Positions 14,053-21,970 of a stretch of DNA of 25,350 nt are shown here, one piece after another. The position numbers were made by a program, and so were the translations under genes. Below the pieces are notes generated by a model. The model was not told the origin of the DNA. It saw only the letters and a program-made list of their open reading frames with translations, and ran no database searches. The stretch is from positions 1 to 25,350 of IMG/VR virus record IMGVR_UViG_3300047095_000140. One strand, 5' to 3'. This DNA is from a virus. The first letter of the stretch is position 1, and each line of letters starts with the position of its first letter.

Positions 14053-15717
14053 ATGCCCCTTACCAAAATTAACTTTAATCAAATCAAAGGCACTTCTATC
14101 AATGTCTTTGATTACATGACCGCTGCACAAATATCGGATGTGCAAGCGGGTAGTCTTTCCGTAGATGTGACTGCGGCTATTCAAGCCGCTGTGGACTATG
14201 CAACATCTACGCAGCTAGTTACAAACACAACGGGCGCGGCTGGTAGACCCAAAGCGTCTATCAGCAACATAATTTTTCCAAAAGGAAAATACAAAATTAG
14301 TGATGAAATCACTTTTGGCGGTGTGCCAGATTATGTGAATGTGCTTTCGTTTGACAACGCTTACATAAGCCAATCAAACGCTGCTAAGTCTACGTTTGTT
14401 TATCCTGATTCGTACATCAATCGTGTTCAAGGCATATATTTTAATGGTGGTGTTTCGTCCATTAAAATTAGCGGGATAAATAGGGATGCGGGTCGATTCA
14501 TAATTATGGATTGCGACTTTCAAAAAACCACAAGTTTTGCAATCAATGTATTTGATACGCCGCCATTTGTAGGACATCAAAGCGCAACGGTACACATTTG
14601 GGATTGTCGTGCCGTAAATTGCGCCCAGTTTTTGAGAGCATCATCTGATGACACTTGGGTAAACAATGTCTGGGTGGAAGTGGATAACACTTCAACCATG
14701 GCGGCAAACACGGCGTTTATTGAAAACCGTGCGGGTGTTTTGCATTTGGATAAATTGGAAGGCATACCCGCTATTGGAACGTCAGGTTCTGGCAGACCAG
14801 TAGGGGTGCGCTGGATTGACAATTACAGCAAGATTGTGGCAAACGAATGCCGCTTTGGTGGTGAAGATGCTGGCATTCCAATCGTATATAACTATGTTGG
14901 TGTTGCACAAACATCACCGTATGCTGATGGTGGGTCAATCATTATCCGCAACAGTCAGATTGCATCTGGCCCAGTGGCACAAGCTGATAGCTGTGTAATT
15001 TATTGTGCGACCGAAATTCCGCAATACATCACCATCAAAGATTGTTATGGTCAAAGCAGCACACCAATGGTTATTGCCAGTGCTGTATCGCCAAATTTAA
15101 TTACTTATTTGGCAAATCAAACATCGCTATACCCATACTCAAGAAGGATTTTCCAGATTGAGCCAAACATGGTTGCGCCTAATGCGTATTTGCCAGCAGA
15201 GTTGCAAAAATACACAATACAAAACACCTTTGCGGCAACGCAATTAAACACATCACAAGTTTTAGGCGCAACGTATGATGGTGTTTATTCAAGTGGCGCA
15301 AGCACAGTTACATTTGACACTTACATTGCATTTAATACTGGTGTTTATTATTCTTACATTACTGGATACACACCAGCGGGATATGGATATGGGTCGGTTT
15401 ATGAAATGTATTTGGCAATAGACCCAAATGCACCGTCAACAGCGTCATATAGAAACATTTTGGCAGGATTAATTATTGTAGATACTGGTTTTACGGGTGG
15501 CGCAATAAAACAAGAAATATCGTATGTGCCATTAGCAAATGTGACGGGGACAGCCTCTACGCCAGCCACTGTTGCGGTATATTTTAAAACTGAAGGTGGC
15601 GGCACATCAGCAGTATCAAATGACGGCACAACAAATAAATGGATTCAGATTGTAATTGGTAGCGTGTCTAATGATCCGGGTGTGCAATACACAATGCGTT
15701 TGGTTAAAAAACTGTAA
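14053..15717 (+). CDS. Tailspike-like beta-helix protein (pectate-lyase-fold)
   Basis: A 554-aa protein starting MPLTKINFNQIKGTSINVFD. The stretch VFDYMTAAQISDVQ, then VTAAIQAAVDYA, followed by IIFPKGKYKISDEITFGG, is the standard N-terminal cap of pectate-lyase-3-type beta-helices in phage spikes. The repeating strand pattern continues (VSSIKISGINRDAGRFIIMDCDF, then VHIWDCRAVNCAQF, then GSIIIRNSQIASG) to about residue 350. A separate beta domain fills 390-554. Such proteins bind and often cut surface polysaccharide. I cannot assign catalytic residues, so enzyme activity is unproven. It lacks a head-binding domain; a candidate one is encoded separately at 15740. The DNA is AT-rich (about 40% GC at 15241-15300). 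ATG at 14053 follows the preceding stop by one base, with AGGA upstream. Confidence 0.85.
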   Translation: MPLTKINFNQIKGTSINVFDYMTAAQISDVQAGSLSVDVTAAIQAAVDYATSTQLVTNTTGAAGRPKASISNIIFPKGKYKISDEITFGGVPDYVNVLSFDNAYISQSNAAKSTFVYPDSYINRVQGIYFNGGVSSIKISGINRDAGRFIIMDCDFQKTTSFAINVFDTPPFVGHQSATVHIWDCRAVNCAQFLRASSDDTWVNNVWVEVDNTSTMAANTAFIENRAGVLHLDKLEGIPAIGTSGSGRPVGVRWIDNYSKIVANECRFGGEDAGIPIVYNYVGVAQTSPYADGGSIIIRNSQIASGPVAQADSCVIYCATEIPQYITIKDCYGQSSTPMVIASAVSPNLITYLANQTSLYPYSRRIFQIEPNMVAPNAYLPAELQKYTIQNTFAATQLNTSQVLGATYDGVYSSGASTVTFDTYIAFNTGVYYSYITGYTPAGYGYGSVYEMYLAIDPNAPSTASYRNILAGLIIVDTGFTGGAIKQEISYVPLANVTGTASTPATVAVYFKTEGGGTSAVSNDGTTNKWIQIVIGSVSNDPGVQYTMRLVKKL

Positions 15718-15739
15718 CTAAGCTAACGAGGTAATAACT

Positions 15740-16222
15740 ATGGCTACAATTTCACCCGTTCCATTTTTACAGTTTATAGACGCTAACGGTAATCCGTTAT
15801 CTGGCGGCAAACTGTATACATACGCCGCAGGCACCACAACACCGTTAGCGACCTACACCACCAATGCAGGAAATATTGCCAATGCTAATCCGGTTATTTT
15901 GGACTCGGCTGGCCGCGCTTCTGTTTGGCTTGGGGGCGGTTCGTATAAGTTCGTGCTGAAAGACTCAACCGACGTTCTGGTTTATACAACCGACAACATC
16001 AGCAACTTAGGCGCAGGAGCAATGCAACCCGCTGTGGTTGCCACGCAAGGGCAAACGGTGGTTACTGTTTTGCCATATTTAATGGGCGGCAGCGCAATTG
16101 TGGCGGTCAACGGTTTGACTGAAGAATACAACGTGGCGTATACCGAAACTAACAGCACCACGATTACGTTTGTTTCGCCTGGGCTTTCCGTTGGCGACCG
16201 AGTAACCGTAAGGAGTATGTAG
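15740..16222 (+). CDS. Head-binding-domain-like virion protein (possible spike adaptor)
   Basis: A 160-aa protein with two parts. Residues 1-90 (PFLQFIDANGNPLSGGKLYTY, then ATYTTNAGNIANANPVILDSAGRASVWL, YKFVLKDSTDVLVYTTDNI) match the pattern of tailspike N-terminal head-binding domains, normally fused to a beta-helix. Residues 100-160 (ATQGQTVVTVLPYLMGGSAIVAVNGLTEEYNVAYTE, TTITFVSPGLSVGDRVTV) are a small beta domain common in phage fibres. No receptor-binding part follows. It may be an adaptor that holds the neighbouring spike (14053-15717) on the virion. ATG at 15740 has GAGG at 15728-15731. The family resemblance is from recall of typical sequences, not from alignment. Confidence 0.8.
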   Translation: MATISPVPFLQFIDANGNPLSGGKLYTYAAGTTTPLATYTTNAGNIANANPVILDSAGRASVWLGGGSYKFVLKDSTDVLVYTTDNISNLGAGAMQPAVVATQGQTVVTVLPYLMGGSAIVAVNGLTEEYNVAYTETNSTTITFVSPGLSVGDRVTVRSM

Positions 16223-16224
16223 AC

Positions 16225-16413
16225 ATGATGATTCAACTGCTCAAATCCAAAACCGTCTGGTTCGCCATCCTGATTGCGGTGTTGTCCGTCGTGCAGGGAT
16301 ATGTCGCGCTGCTGCCGGTCACGCCGGTGCAGCAGATGCTTGTCGGCATGGTCATTTCGGTGGCGGTGCTAGTCCTGCGGCTCGTCACCACGCAACCTAT
16401 TTTGGAGAAATAA
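16225..16413 (+). CDS. Small two-TM membrane protein, holin-like candidate
   Basis: A 62-aa protein with a short positive N-terminus (MMIQLLKSKTVW), a first membrane helix FAILIAVLSVVQGYVALLP, a short turn, and a second helix MLVGMVISVAVLVLRLV, ending TTQPILEK. The size and two-helix topology would suit a holin or an inner-membrane accessory, but it lies apart from the main lysis block at 20992-22472. Similar small membrane proteins occur next to structural genes in other phages without known role. AAGGAG at 16210-16215 is 9 bases from ATG 16225; ATG 16228 is the adjacent alternative. GC content is high again here, marking the end of the AT-rich module. Confidence 0.8.
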   Translation: MMIQLLKSKTVWFAILIAVLSVVQGYVALLPVTPVQQMLVGMVISVAVLVLRLVTTQPILEK

Positions 16414-16414
16414 C

Positions 16415-16750
16415 ATGACCGTAACCGTAAAAGTTCTTATCCCCGCCAAGACCGCAGAGGCGACCCAGACCACGCAATACACGGCCACCAACGTCACCAC
16501 AATTATCGACAAGTTCACGGCGACCAACTACAGCGCAACGGCGGCGACCTTGAGCGTGAATCTGGTCACTGCGGCTGACACGGCGGGCAATCAGAACCTG
16601 ATTACCAAGACCAAGACGCTGGCGGCGTCTGAGGTATATACTTTCCCCGAGATTGTCGGCCAGGTGCTGATGGCAAGCGGGTTTATCTCCACCATCGCGG
16701 GCACTGCGTCAGCCATCAACATTCGCGCTTCAGGGCGGGAGGTGTCGTAA
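16415..16750 (+). CDS. Small virion-block protein of unknown function (111 aa)
   Basis: A 111-aa, Thr/Ala-rich beta protein: MTVTVKVLIPAKTAEATQTTQYTA, then IIDKFTATNYSATAATLSVNLV, then a Leu/Ile-rich segment and a final INIRASGREVS. The layout of a strand pair, I-D-K-F-T-x-T-N, and a final I-x-I-R-x-S-G-x-E is one I associate with small phage proteins between fibre and ejection genes; a minor structural role is possible. GGAG about 10 bases upstream serves as the ribosome site. Its stop overlaps a 13-codon ATG frame (16750-16791) that I do not call. Confidence 0.75.
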   Translation: MTVTVKVLIPAKTAEATQTTQYTATNVTTIIDKFTATNYSATAATLSVNLVTAADTAGNQNLITKTKTLAASEVYTFPEIVGQVLMASGFISTIAGTASAINIRASGREVS

Positions 16751-16794
16751 TGAACACTTTGGCTAAACCAAACAAACATGCAAAGGATTAGATC

Positions 16795-17937
16795 ATGGGT
16801 TGGCTAAGTGATTTTGTCAGTGACCCCGTTGGCACCACTATTGATACGGTATCAAATGTTGTCAGCGATCCGTTAGGTTCTATTGACCGCGCCACTAGAG
16901 GCGTCGGCGATACACTAGAACAAGCTGCGCCGTACATACTTGCGGCGGTGGCGATGTATTATGGAATACCGGCAAGCTCGGTAGGTGCTGCGGAAATAGC
17001 TGGCGCAGCGGAAGCGGGGGCAATTACCGCTGCCGACGTAGCCGTAGCGACCCCGTATATAGATGCTGGTGCAATCACCGGCACCGCGTTAGACGCGGGC
17101 GCTGCTGGCGCTGCCGCAGGCACGGCGGGGATTGTGGCCGGCGACGCCTACATGCCGGGATTGCTAACTGGCGCAAACCCCGCATCGGCAGGTCTGATAC
17201 AACAATTGTCTACTTTGACGGGTTTGTCAACGTCGGCAATTGAACGCTTGGGTGGCGCGGCTATTAGCAGCTTGGCAAGCGGGTTTGGCGCAAATCAATT
17301 GGGCCAAGCCAGCATGGACGCGGCAAATCGGTTAGCCGCATCCAACCAGAGCGCAACGCAATTGCAATCTCGGATGTACGAAGATCAAGTTGCTCGGCAA
17401 CAACCGTTTTATCAAGCGGGGTTAAATGCGCTACCGGCCTACACGCAAGGCGTGATGCCTGGTGGCAATCTGGTGCGACCGTTTGCCGAATCGGATTTTA
17501 AAACCGATCCCGGCTACGGTTTCCGCATGTCTGAAGGCATGAAAGCCCTTGACCGCAGCGCCGCCAGCCGTGGCGGGCTGTTGTCCGGTGCTACCTTAAA
17601 AGGTGCCGAACGGTTTGGGCAAGACATAGCGTCGAACGAATACAACAACGCTTACAACCGCTATGTTGGCAATCAGGCTACGCAGCGCAACGCGTTGGCC
17701 GGTTTGACGGGCTTTGCCCCGACAGCGGCGCAACAGATTGGTGCGGCGGGCACCAACTACGCAACCAACGTAAACAACCTTGCAACCAACACGGCAACTA
17801 ATTACGCCAACGCCGATCTGACCGGCGCGGCTGCACGACAGTCGGCCTACATGGGTGCGGGGGGCGCGTTTGCAAATGCGTTAACCCCAAATCCGTTGAA
17901 CGCTTATCTCAATAAACAATTGGGGCTGGGGGCATAA
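16795..17937 (+). CDS. Ejection-type internal virion protein 1 (DNA-transfer-protein-like)
   Basis: A 380-aa protein and the first of three consecutive large internal-type proteins. Residues 1-170 are Ala/Gly-rich with amphipathic and hydrophobic helices (EQAAPYILAAVAMYYGI). A well-conserved-looking core follows: DQVARQQPFYQAGLNALPAY, then DPGYGFRMSEGMKALDRSAA, SRGGLLSGATLKGAERFGQD, and NEYNNAYNRYVGN. This core is typical of proteins annotated as DNA transfer proteins in P22-like and related phages. It probably plays a gp7/gp20-like part, forming with its neighbours the conduit that carries DNA across the envelope. The stop overlaps the next ATG (TAATG). Confidence 0.82.
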   Translation: MGWLSDFVSDPVGTTIDTVSNVVSDPLGSIDRATRGVGDTLEQAAPYILAAVAMYYGIPASSVGAAEIAGAAEAGAITAADVAVATPYIDAGAITGTALDAGAAGAAAGTAGIVAGDAYMPGLLTGANPASAGLIQQLSTLTGLSTSAIERLGGAAISSLASGFGANQLGQASMDAANRLAASNQSATQLQSRMYEDQVARQQPFYQAGLNALPAYTQGVMPGGNLVRPFAESDFKTDPGYGFRMSEGMKALDRSAASRGGLLSGATLKGAERFGQDIASNEYNNAYNRYVGNQATQRNALAGLTGFAPTAAQQIGAAGTNYATNVNNLATNTATNYANADLTGAAARQSAYMGAGGAFANALTPNPLNAYLNKQLGLGA

Positions 17938-19274
17938 TGGCTGACATTAATTTCGGTATCCTCGACACGCAAATGCCGGGCCGCATCGCGGCAATTCCGC
18001 AGCAGCAGCAGGCACAGCAAGCGCAGAACGCCATGCAGTTCATGCAACTTCAACAGTCAATGCAGCAGAACGCTTTGGCAAAAGCCAAGATGGAAGAATA
18101 CACGCGCGGCACCGCAGAGAAGAACGCGCTACGTGGGCGCATGACGCAACCGGGGTTTAATATCTATGACCCCGCGCACCAAGCGGAAATAATGAGTCTT
18201 TCGCCCGAGCTTGCGCCGGGGATCATAAAACACGCGCTAGACGTAGAAACGGCAAAATCTACAACCGCAAAAAATGTGGCTCAAACGGGCGTTGCACAAG
18301 CGGGCATTACAAAAGCCAAACGTGACTTTGGAAATGAAGCGCGCCGCAGTTTGTCGTTTAATCCGTCGGATGCCAACATAACGGCGTGGAATGAAGATGC
18401 CGTTAAACGCGGATTTATTACGCAACAGGAAGCCGATCTAGAAGTTCAAGACATGCTACGTGTGCCATTGGATCAGCGCAAAGCCATTTTTGAACGGGCT
18501 GGCGCGCCTGCGCCCACACCGCAACAACCGCGCCAGCCTAACTTGGCAACGGATCTGTTGATTCCCGGCCCGAACGGTACGATGGTGCCTAATACCGCGC
18601 TTATTGGCGTAAGAACCGGATTGGCAGCGGCGGGGCGTCCAGCAGGAACTACCGTCGTAATGCCGCCGTTAGAAAAATCCGAACAACAAGAAAAAGGCAA
18701 ACTTAACGTAAAAGTTTACGGTGATATTGCTGGCACCGCTGATCGCGCTAGGAAAATATTGCCGGCGCTAGAAACTTCGGAAGCTATCCTTAACAATGGT
18801 TTTAAAACCGGTTTTGGCACCGATGTGCAAACACAAGCAGCGCGGGTTCTTAGCTCGCTTGGCGTACCTGAAGCGGATAAATACGCAACAAATTCACAAC
18901 TGTTTTTGGCGCAAGGTCGTCAAGCATTGCTTCAACGTCAGCTTGAACAAAAAGGCGCGCAGTCTGAAGGCGACGCGCAACGTATCAATCAAACATTTAT
19001 CCAATTGGGGAATACGCCCGAAGCAAACAAATTTTTGGTGGCTACAGCTAAAGCGCAAGCTAAACAAGACATTGAACGGCAAAAGTTTTACGGCGATTGG
19101 TGGTCTAAGAGTAAGACATACGAAGGTGCCGAAGAAGCATGGCTGGCGGGAACTGGCGGTAAATCATTGTTTGACCGTCCGGATATGAAATCTTTTGCGC
19201 CAAAAACGCCGCAATCAGATATTTCATCTGCTGCCGCCGCCGAACTTGAGCGGCGTAAAGGAAAGTCGAGATAA
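17937..19274 (+). CDS. Ejection-type internal virion protein 2
   Basis: A 445-aa helical protein starting one base into the preceding stop. The N-terminus contains a Gln-rich coiled coil at about residues 20-50 (PQQQQAQQAQNAMQFMQLQQ). The middle has a Pro-rich hinge (PAPTPQQPRQP), and the C-terminal half is helical (FLAQGRQALLQRQLEQKGAQ, then FIQLGNTPEANKFLVATAKA). The order and size resemble P22 gp20 (471 aa), the second of the three proteins ejected with DNA. No enzymatic motif is seen. The segment TFIQLGNTPEANKFL recalls internal proteins of several podoviruses. Confidence 0.75.
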   Translation: MADINFGILDTQMPGRIAAIPQQQQAQQAQNAMQFMQLQQSMQQNALAKAKMEEYTRGTAEKNALRGRMTQPGFNIYDPAHQAEIMSLSPELAPGIIKHALDVETAKSTTAKNVAQTGVAQAGITKAKRDFGNEARRSLSFNPSDANITAWNEDAVKRGFITQQEADLEVQDMLRVPLDQRKAIFERAGAPAPTPQQPRQPNLATDLLIPGPNGTMVPNTALIGVRTGLAAAGRPAGTTVVMPPLEKSEQQEKGKLNVKVYGDIAGTADRARKILPALETSEAILNNGFKTGFGTDVQTQAARVLSSLGVPEADKYATNSQLFLAQGRQALLQRQLEQKGAQSEGDAQRINQTFIQLGNTPEANKFLVATAKAQAKQDIERQKFYGDWWSKSKTYEGAEEAWLAGTGGKSLFDRPDMKSFAPKTPQSDISSAAAAELERRKGKSR

Positions 19275-19276
19275 TT

Positions 19277-20992
19277 ATGGCGCTTGACCTAACTAAGTTA
19301 TCCGACGCGGAATTAGCGGCAATTGCATCCGGTGATATGTCATCGCTATCTGATGCTACGCTAACCCTGTTGGCTAAACAGAATACCGAAATACCCGCCG
19401 AACGTCGGCCGCCGCCTACAATGGCGGTGGTGACCAGCGCGCCATATAAAGCCCTAGGCGGTGCGGCAGACGTATTACTTAATGCGCCGCAAAACGTAGT
19501 AAATTTAGCCAAAATGGGTGCTGGCACTTTGGCAACTGCCGCAGGATACCCAAATTTAGCGCCGGAAGTAACCGCACCGCCGGAACGCGTTACCAACATG
19601 CTGCGTAGCGCGGGGTTAATTAAACCCACTGAAAATATGACCCCCGCGCAAAAAGTATGGGATGTTGCGTTGCAGTCCGCAACCGGCGGTATGCTATCGC
19701 CAGCTCGTACCGGTGCAGAATTGCTTCGTAGCGGCGGTTTAGGTCTTATCAGCGGCGCAACCGGGCAAGGCGTTGCTGAAGCTACGGATAGCCCTATCGC
19801 AGGTGTTTTAGCTTCTATGGCTGCGCCGACCGCACTGGCCGTTAAAAATCAAATGCGCCAACCGGCGCAAATGGCCGCACAACAACGCAACGCCGAACGC
19901 GATGCAACCATACGCGCAGCGCAAAAAGAAGGTTTTTTAGTCACCCCGGGTAGCGTTAGCCCATCCACGCAAAATGTGCTGCTAGAGCGCATAGGTGGCA
20001 AACAACGCACAGAACAAACCGCCGCGTCGCATAACCAAGATGTAGCGGATAAATTAGCGCGTCGCGCCGTAGATTTGCCACCAAACGAGTCGCTTACTTC
20101 GGAAAAAATGCAGGCAATTCGTAATCAAGAGTTTACCAAAGGATACGCGCCGCTAGAGAGAATTGGGCCTGTAGCTGCGGATAACGCTTACCTAACTAAT
20201 TTAGCTGATATTGAAAATAAATACCTTGGTGCATCGCGGTCTTTTCCCGGCACCGTATCCGATTCAAGTAACCAAGCCATACGAAAAATGGTAGACGATC
20301 ATTTGGTTTCATCTTTTGATTCAAAACACGCGCTTCAAGAAATTAGAGCCTTACGCGATCAAGCTAGCAAAAATTTCACCGCAAAAGAAACCGGATTAGC
20401 TAAAGCGCAAATAGATGTAGCGAACGCATTAGAAGCGCAGATAGAACGGCAGCTTATTGCGTCCAACACCCCAAACGCAAAAGATATGCTCGCACAATTC
20501 CGCGCTTCACGCGAAAAAATGGCAAAAGCGCATAACATCGAAGAAGCAATTGTTGAGGGCGGCGGCAGTATTAACCCTCAAACTTTGGCTGCAATGTTGC
20601 AACGGGGCGAAAAATTAACCGGCGATCTAGCTGTTATCGCGCGGTTTGCCAACATAGCTAAACCCGTAATGAAACGCCCAGGTTCTATGGGCACACCTGC
20701 TGCCGGTTCAGTGTTAGGCACCGGCACAGGTTTGGCTGGCGCGGGGGCGGGGATAGCTGGCGCGCCGTTTATGGGAATAGACCCAGTGACCGGGTTTCTT
20801 TTAGGCACGGCGGCCACAATGGCACCCGAAGCAATGCGCGCTGCTGCGCGGAAATATTTACTGTCCAATGCGGGGCAAAACCGCGCGCTACCTAATTATG
20901 GTGCTAATGCGCCTATGTCACCGGCGCTACGCAACGCGCTAATTGGCTTGCCGGTAGCTCAAGAAAACCAAAACAGATTGGCACCCCAATAA
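19277..20992 (+). CDS. Ejection-type internal virion protein 3
   Basis: A 571-aa protein (P22 gp16 is 609 aa), last of the three. The N-terminus (LTKLSDAELAAIASGDMSSL) is a short helical pair. Long charged helices occupy about residues 190-470. A Gly/Ala-rich hydrophobic stretch at about 475-525 (TGTGLAGAGAGIAGAPFMGI, then FLLGTAATMAPEAMRAA) could insert in the host membrane. No lysozyme or protease motif is seen, although some ejection proteins of other phages carry a transglycosylase. Third-position bases are AT-richer than in the head genes. It is followed by the lysis block, starting in its stop codon. Confidence 0.75.
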   Translation: MALDLTKLSDAELAAIASGDMSSLSDATLTLLAKQNTEIPAERRPPPTMAVVTSAPYKALGGAADVLLNAPQNVVNLAKMGAGTLATAAGYPNLAPEVTAPPERVTNMLRSAGLIKPTENMTPAQKVWDVALQSATGGMLSPARTGAELLRSGGLGLISGATGQGVAEATDSPIAGVLASMAAPTALAVKNQMRQPAQMAAQQRNAERDATIRAAQKEGFLVTPGSVSPSTQNVLLERIGGKQRTEQTAASHNQDVADKLARRAVDLPPNESLTSEKMQAIRNQEFTKGYAPLERIGPVAADNAYLTNLADIENKYLGASRSFPGTVSDSSNQAIRKMVDDHLVSSFDSKHALQEIRALRDQASKNFTAKETGLAKAQIDVANALEAQIERQLIASNTPNAKDMLAQFRASREKMAKAHNIEEAIVEGGGSINPQTLAAMLQRGEKLTGDLAVIARFANIAKPVMKRPGSMGTPAAGSVLGTGTGLAGAGAGIAGAPFMGIDPVTGFLLGTAATMAPEAMRAAARKYLLSNAGQNRALPNYGANAPMSPALRNALIGLPVAQENQNRLAPQ

Positions 20993-21159
20993 TGGCAACC
21001 TCTACCGAACTCGACGTTCGCCTGACCTCGCACGAAGCGGTGTGCGAGCTGCGCTATGAATCTATCAGCGCAAGGCTTAAGCGAATTGAGCATATCGGCA
21101 TTACTGCGGCGGGTGCCATCATTATGTTACTACTACATCTTGTGACAAAGGCTACGTAA
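20992..21159 (+). CDS. Small coiled-coil plus single-TM protein (55 aa), lysis-block candidate
   Basis: A 55-aa frame with ATG overlapping the previous stop (TAATG). The N-terminal half is a charged helix (ELDVRLTSHEAVCELRYESI, then SARLKRIEHI), and the C-terminal half is a membrane helix (GITAAGAIIMLLLHLV). This layout resembles XhlA-like proteins that cooperate with holins, where a coiled coil faces the cytoplasm. The assignment is by topology only. It is followed directly by another small membrane protein at 21160. Confidence 0.8.
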   Translation: MATSTELDVRLTSHEAVCELRYESISARLKRIEHIGITAAGAIIMLLLHLVTKAT

Positions 21160-21315
21160 ATGGATACCTTTGATATGCTGGTGAAGGCTTGGCCGATCTT
21201 GCTGGCCCTGATCACGCTTATCATTGTGCTGTCAAAGATTGACCTACGCGTTGCTGTAATCGAAGAAAAGATCAAAACGCTGTTTGAGCTATGGAACAAA
21301 AGGGGTGATAAATAA
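21160..21315 (+). CDS. Small single-TM protein (51 aa), lysis-block candidate
   Basis: A 51-aa frame starting directly after the 55-aa gene. It has an N-terminal membrane helix (WPILLALITLIIVLS) followed by a charged amphipathic helix (RVAVIEEKIKTLFELWNKRG). The order, TM first and coiled coil second, is the reverse of the preceding gene, which hints that the two may form a pair across the membrane. This is inferred, not shown. It is too short and lacks the proline-rich or lipobox signals expected for a known spanin. The stop TAA overlaps the ATG of the holin-like gene at 21315. Confidence 0.8.
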   Translation: MDTFDMLVKAWPILLALITLIIVLSKIDLRVAVIEEKIKTLFELWNKRGDK

Positions 21316-21743
21316 TGTTTCCTCTCGGCGCTATCCTAGACATCGGTTCCAAGCTGGTCGATAAGTTTTTTCCCGATCCGCAGCAAGCTGAACAGGCCAA
21401 GTTGAAGCTGTTGGAGATGCAGCAGACCGGCGAACTGGCGCAGCTTGCGGCGGCAACCGATTTGGCTAAATTGCAAATCCAGACCAATATGGAAGAAGCT
21501 AAAAGCACCAATTGGTTTGTGGCTGGATGGCGTCCGTTTGTCGGTTGGATATGCGGCGCTGGTTTGGCGTATGTGGCAATCTTTGAACCAGTAGCGCGGT
21601 TTGTCGCAAAAGTTTTTTTCAACTATGCTGGCGATTTTCCGGTTATAAATACGGATTTGACCATGCAAGTATTGATGGGTGTGCTTGGACTTGGGGCAAT
21701 GCGTTCGGTTGAAAAAGTCAAAGGTGGAGAGGGCAGCAGATGA
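21315..21743 (+). CDS. 3-TM holin-like protein
   Basis: A 142-aa protein with an amphipathic N-terminal region (residues 1-65; FPDPQQAEQAKLKLLEMQQ) and three hydrophobic segments: about 68-90 (WFVAGWRPFVGWICGAGLAY), 90-105, and 115-130. The phrase WRPFVGW before the first helix, preceded by a Gln/Glu-rich helix, is characteristic of the holin_3TM family used by phages and gene transfer agents. It would form the timed hole in the inner membrane that lets the muramidase at 21960 reach the cell wall. It overlaps the preceding gene by one base and the following by four. Confidence 0.87.
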   Translation: MFPLGAILDIGSKLVDKFFPDPQQAEQAKLKLLEMQQTGELAQLAAATDLAKLQIQTNMEEAKSTNWFVAGWRPFVGWICGAGLAYVAIFEPVARFVAKVFFNYAGDFPVINTDLTMQVLMGVLGLGAMRSVEKVKGGEGSR

Positions 21744-21970
21744 AAGACAAGCTAACCTTTATTGTTACCACAATGGTCAGTTTTACGTTGTGCGTGGTCA
21801 TCGGCGGCATGGTGTTTGCGCTGTGCTACGGTCTGTTTGATAAAGACGTAAACAACGACGATATATTTGCGCTGCTCGGGCCAGCGTTTCAAACGATTGT
21901 CGGCGGGTTCATCGGACTGCTGGCAGGAATAAAATTCTCAAATGCAAACGAGGGTAACGATGTTAAGTAA
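21740..21970 (+). CDS. Two-TM membrane protein, second holin or antiholin candidate
   Basis: A 76-aa protein with two membrane segments: about residues 6-34 (FIVTTMVSFTLCVVIGGMVF) and about 44-68 (LLGPAFQTIVGGFIGLLAGI), joined by an acidic loop (DKDVNNDDI). The short positive N-terminus (MKDK) and two helices give a class II holin-like layout. It overlaps the 3-TM holin-like gene by four bases and the endolysin start at 21960 by 11 bases, so all three are made together. Holin, antiholin and accessory roles cannot be told apart from sequence. Confidence 0.8.
   Translation: MKDKLTFIVTTMVSFTLCVVIGGMVFALCYGLFDKDVNNDDIFALLGPAFQTIVGGFIGLLAGIKFSNANEGNDVK

Noticed and set aside
16750-16791. 13-codon frame starting in the stop of the 111-aa gene
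   Set aside because: It has TAATG coupling and could be a leader, but it is too short and has no sequence character to support it.
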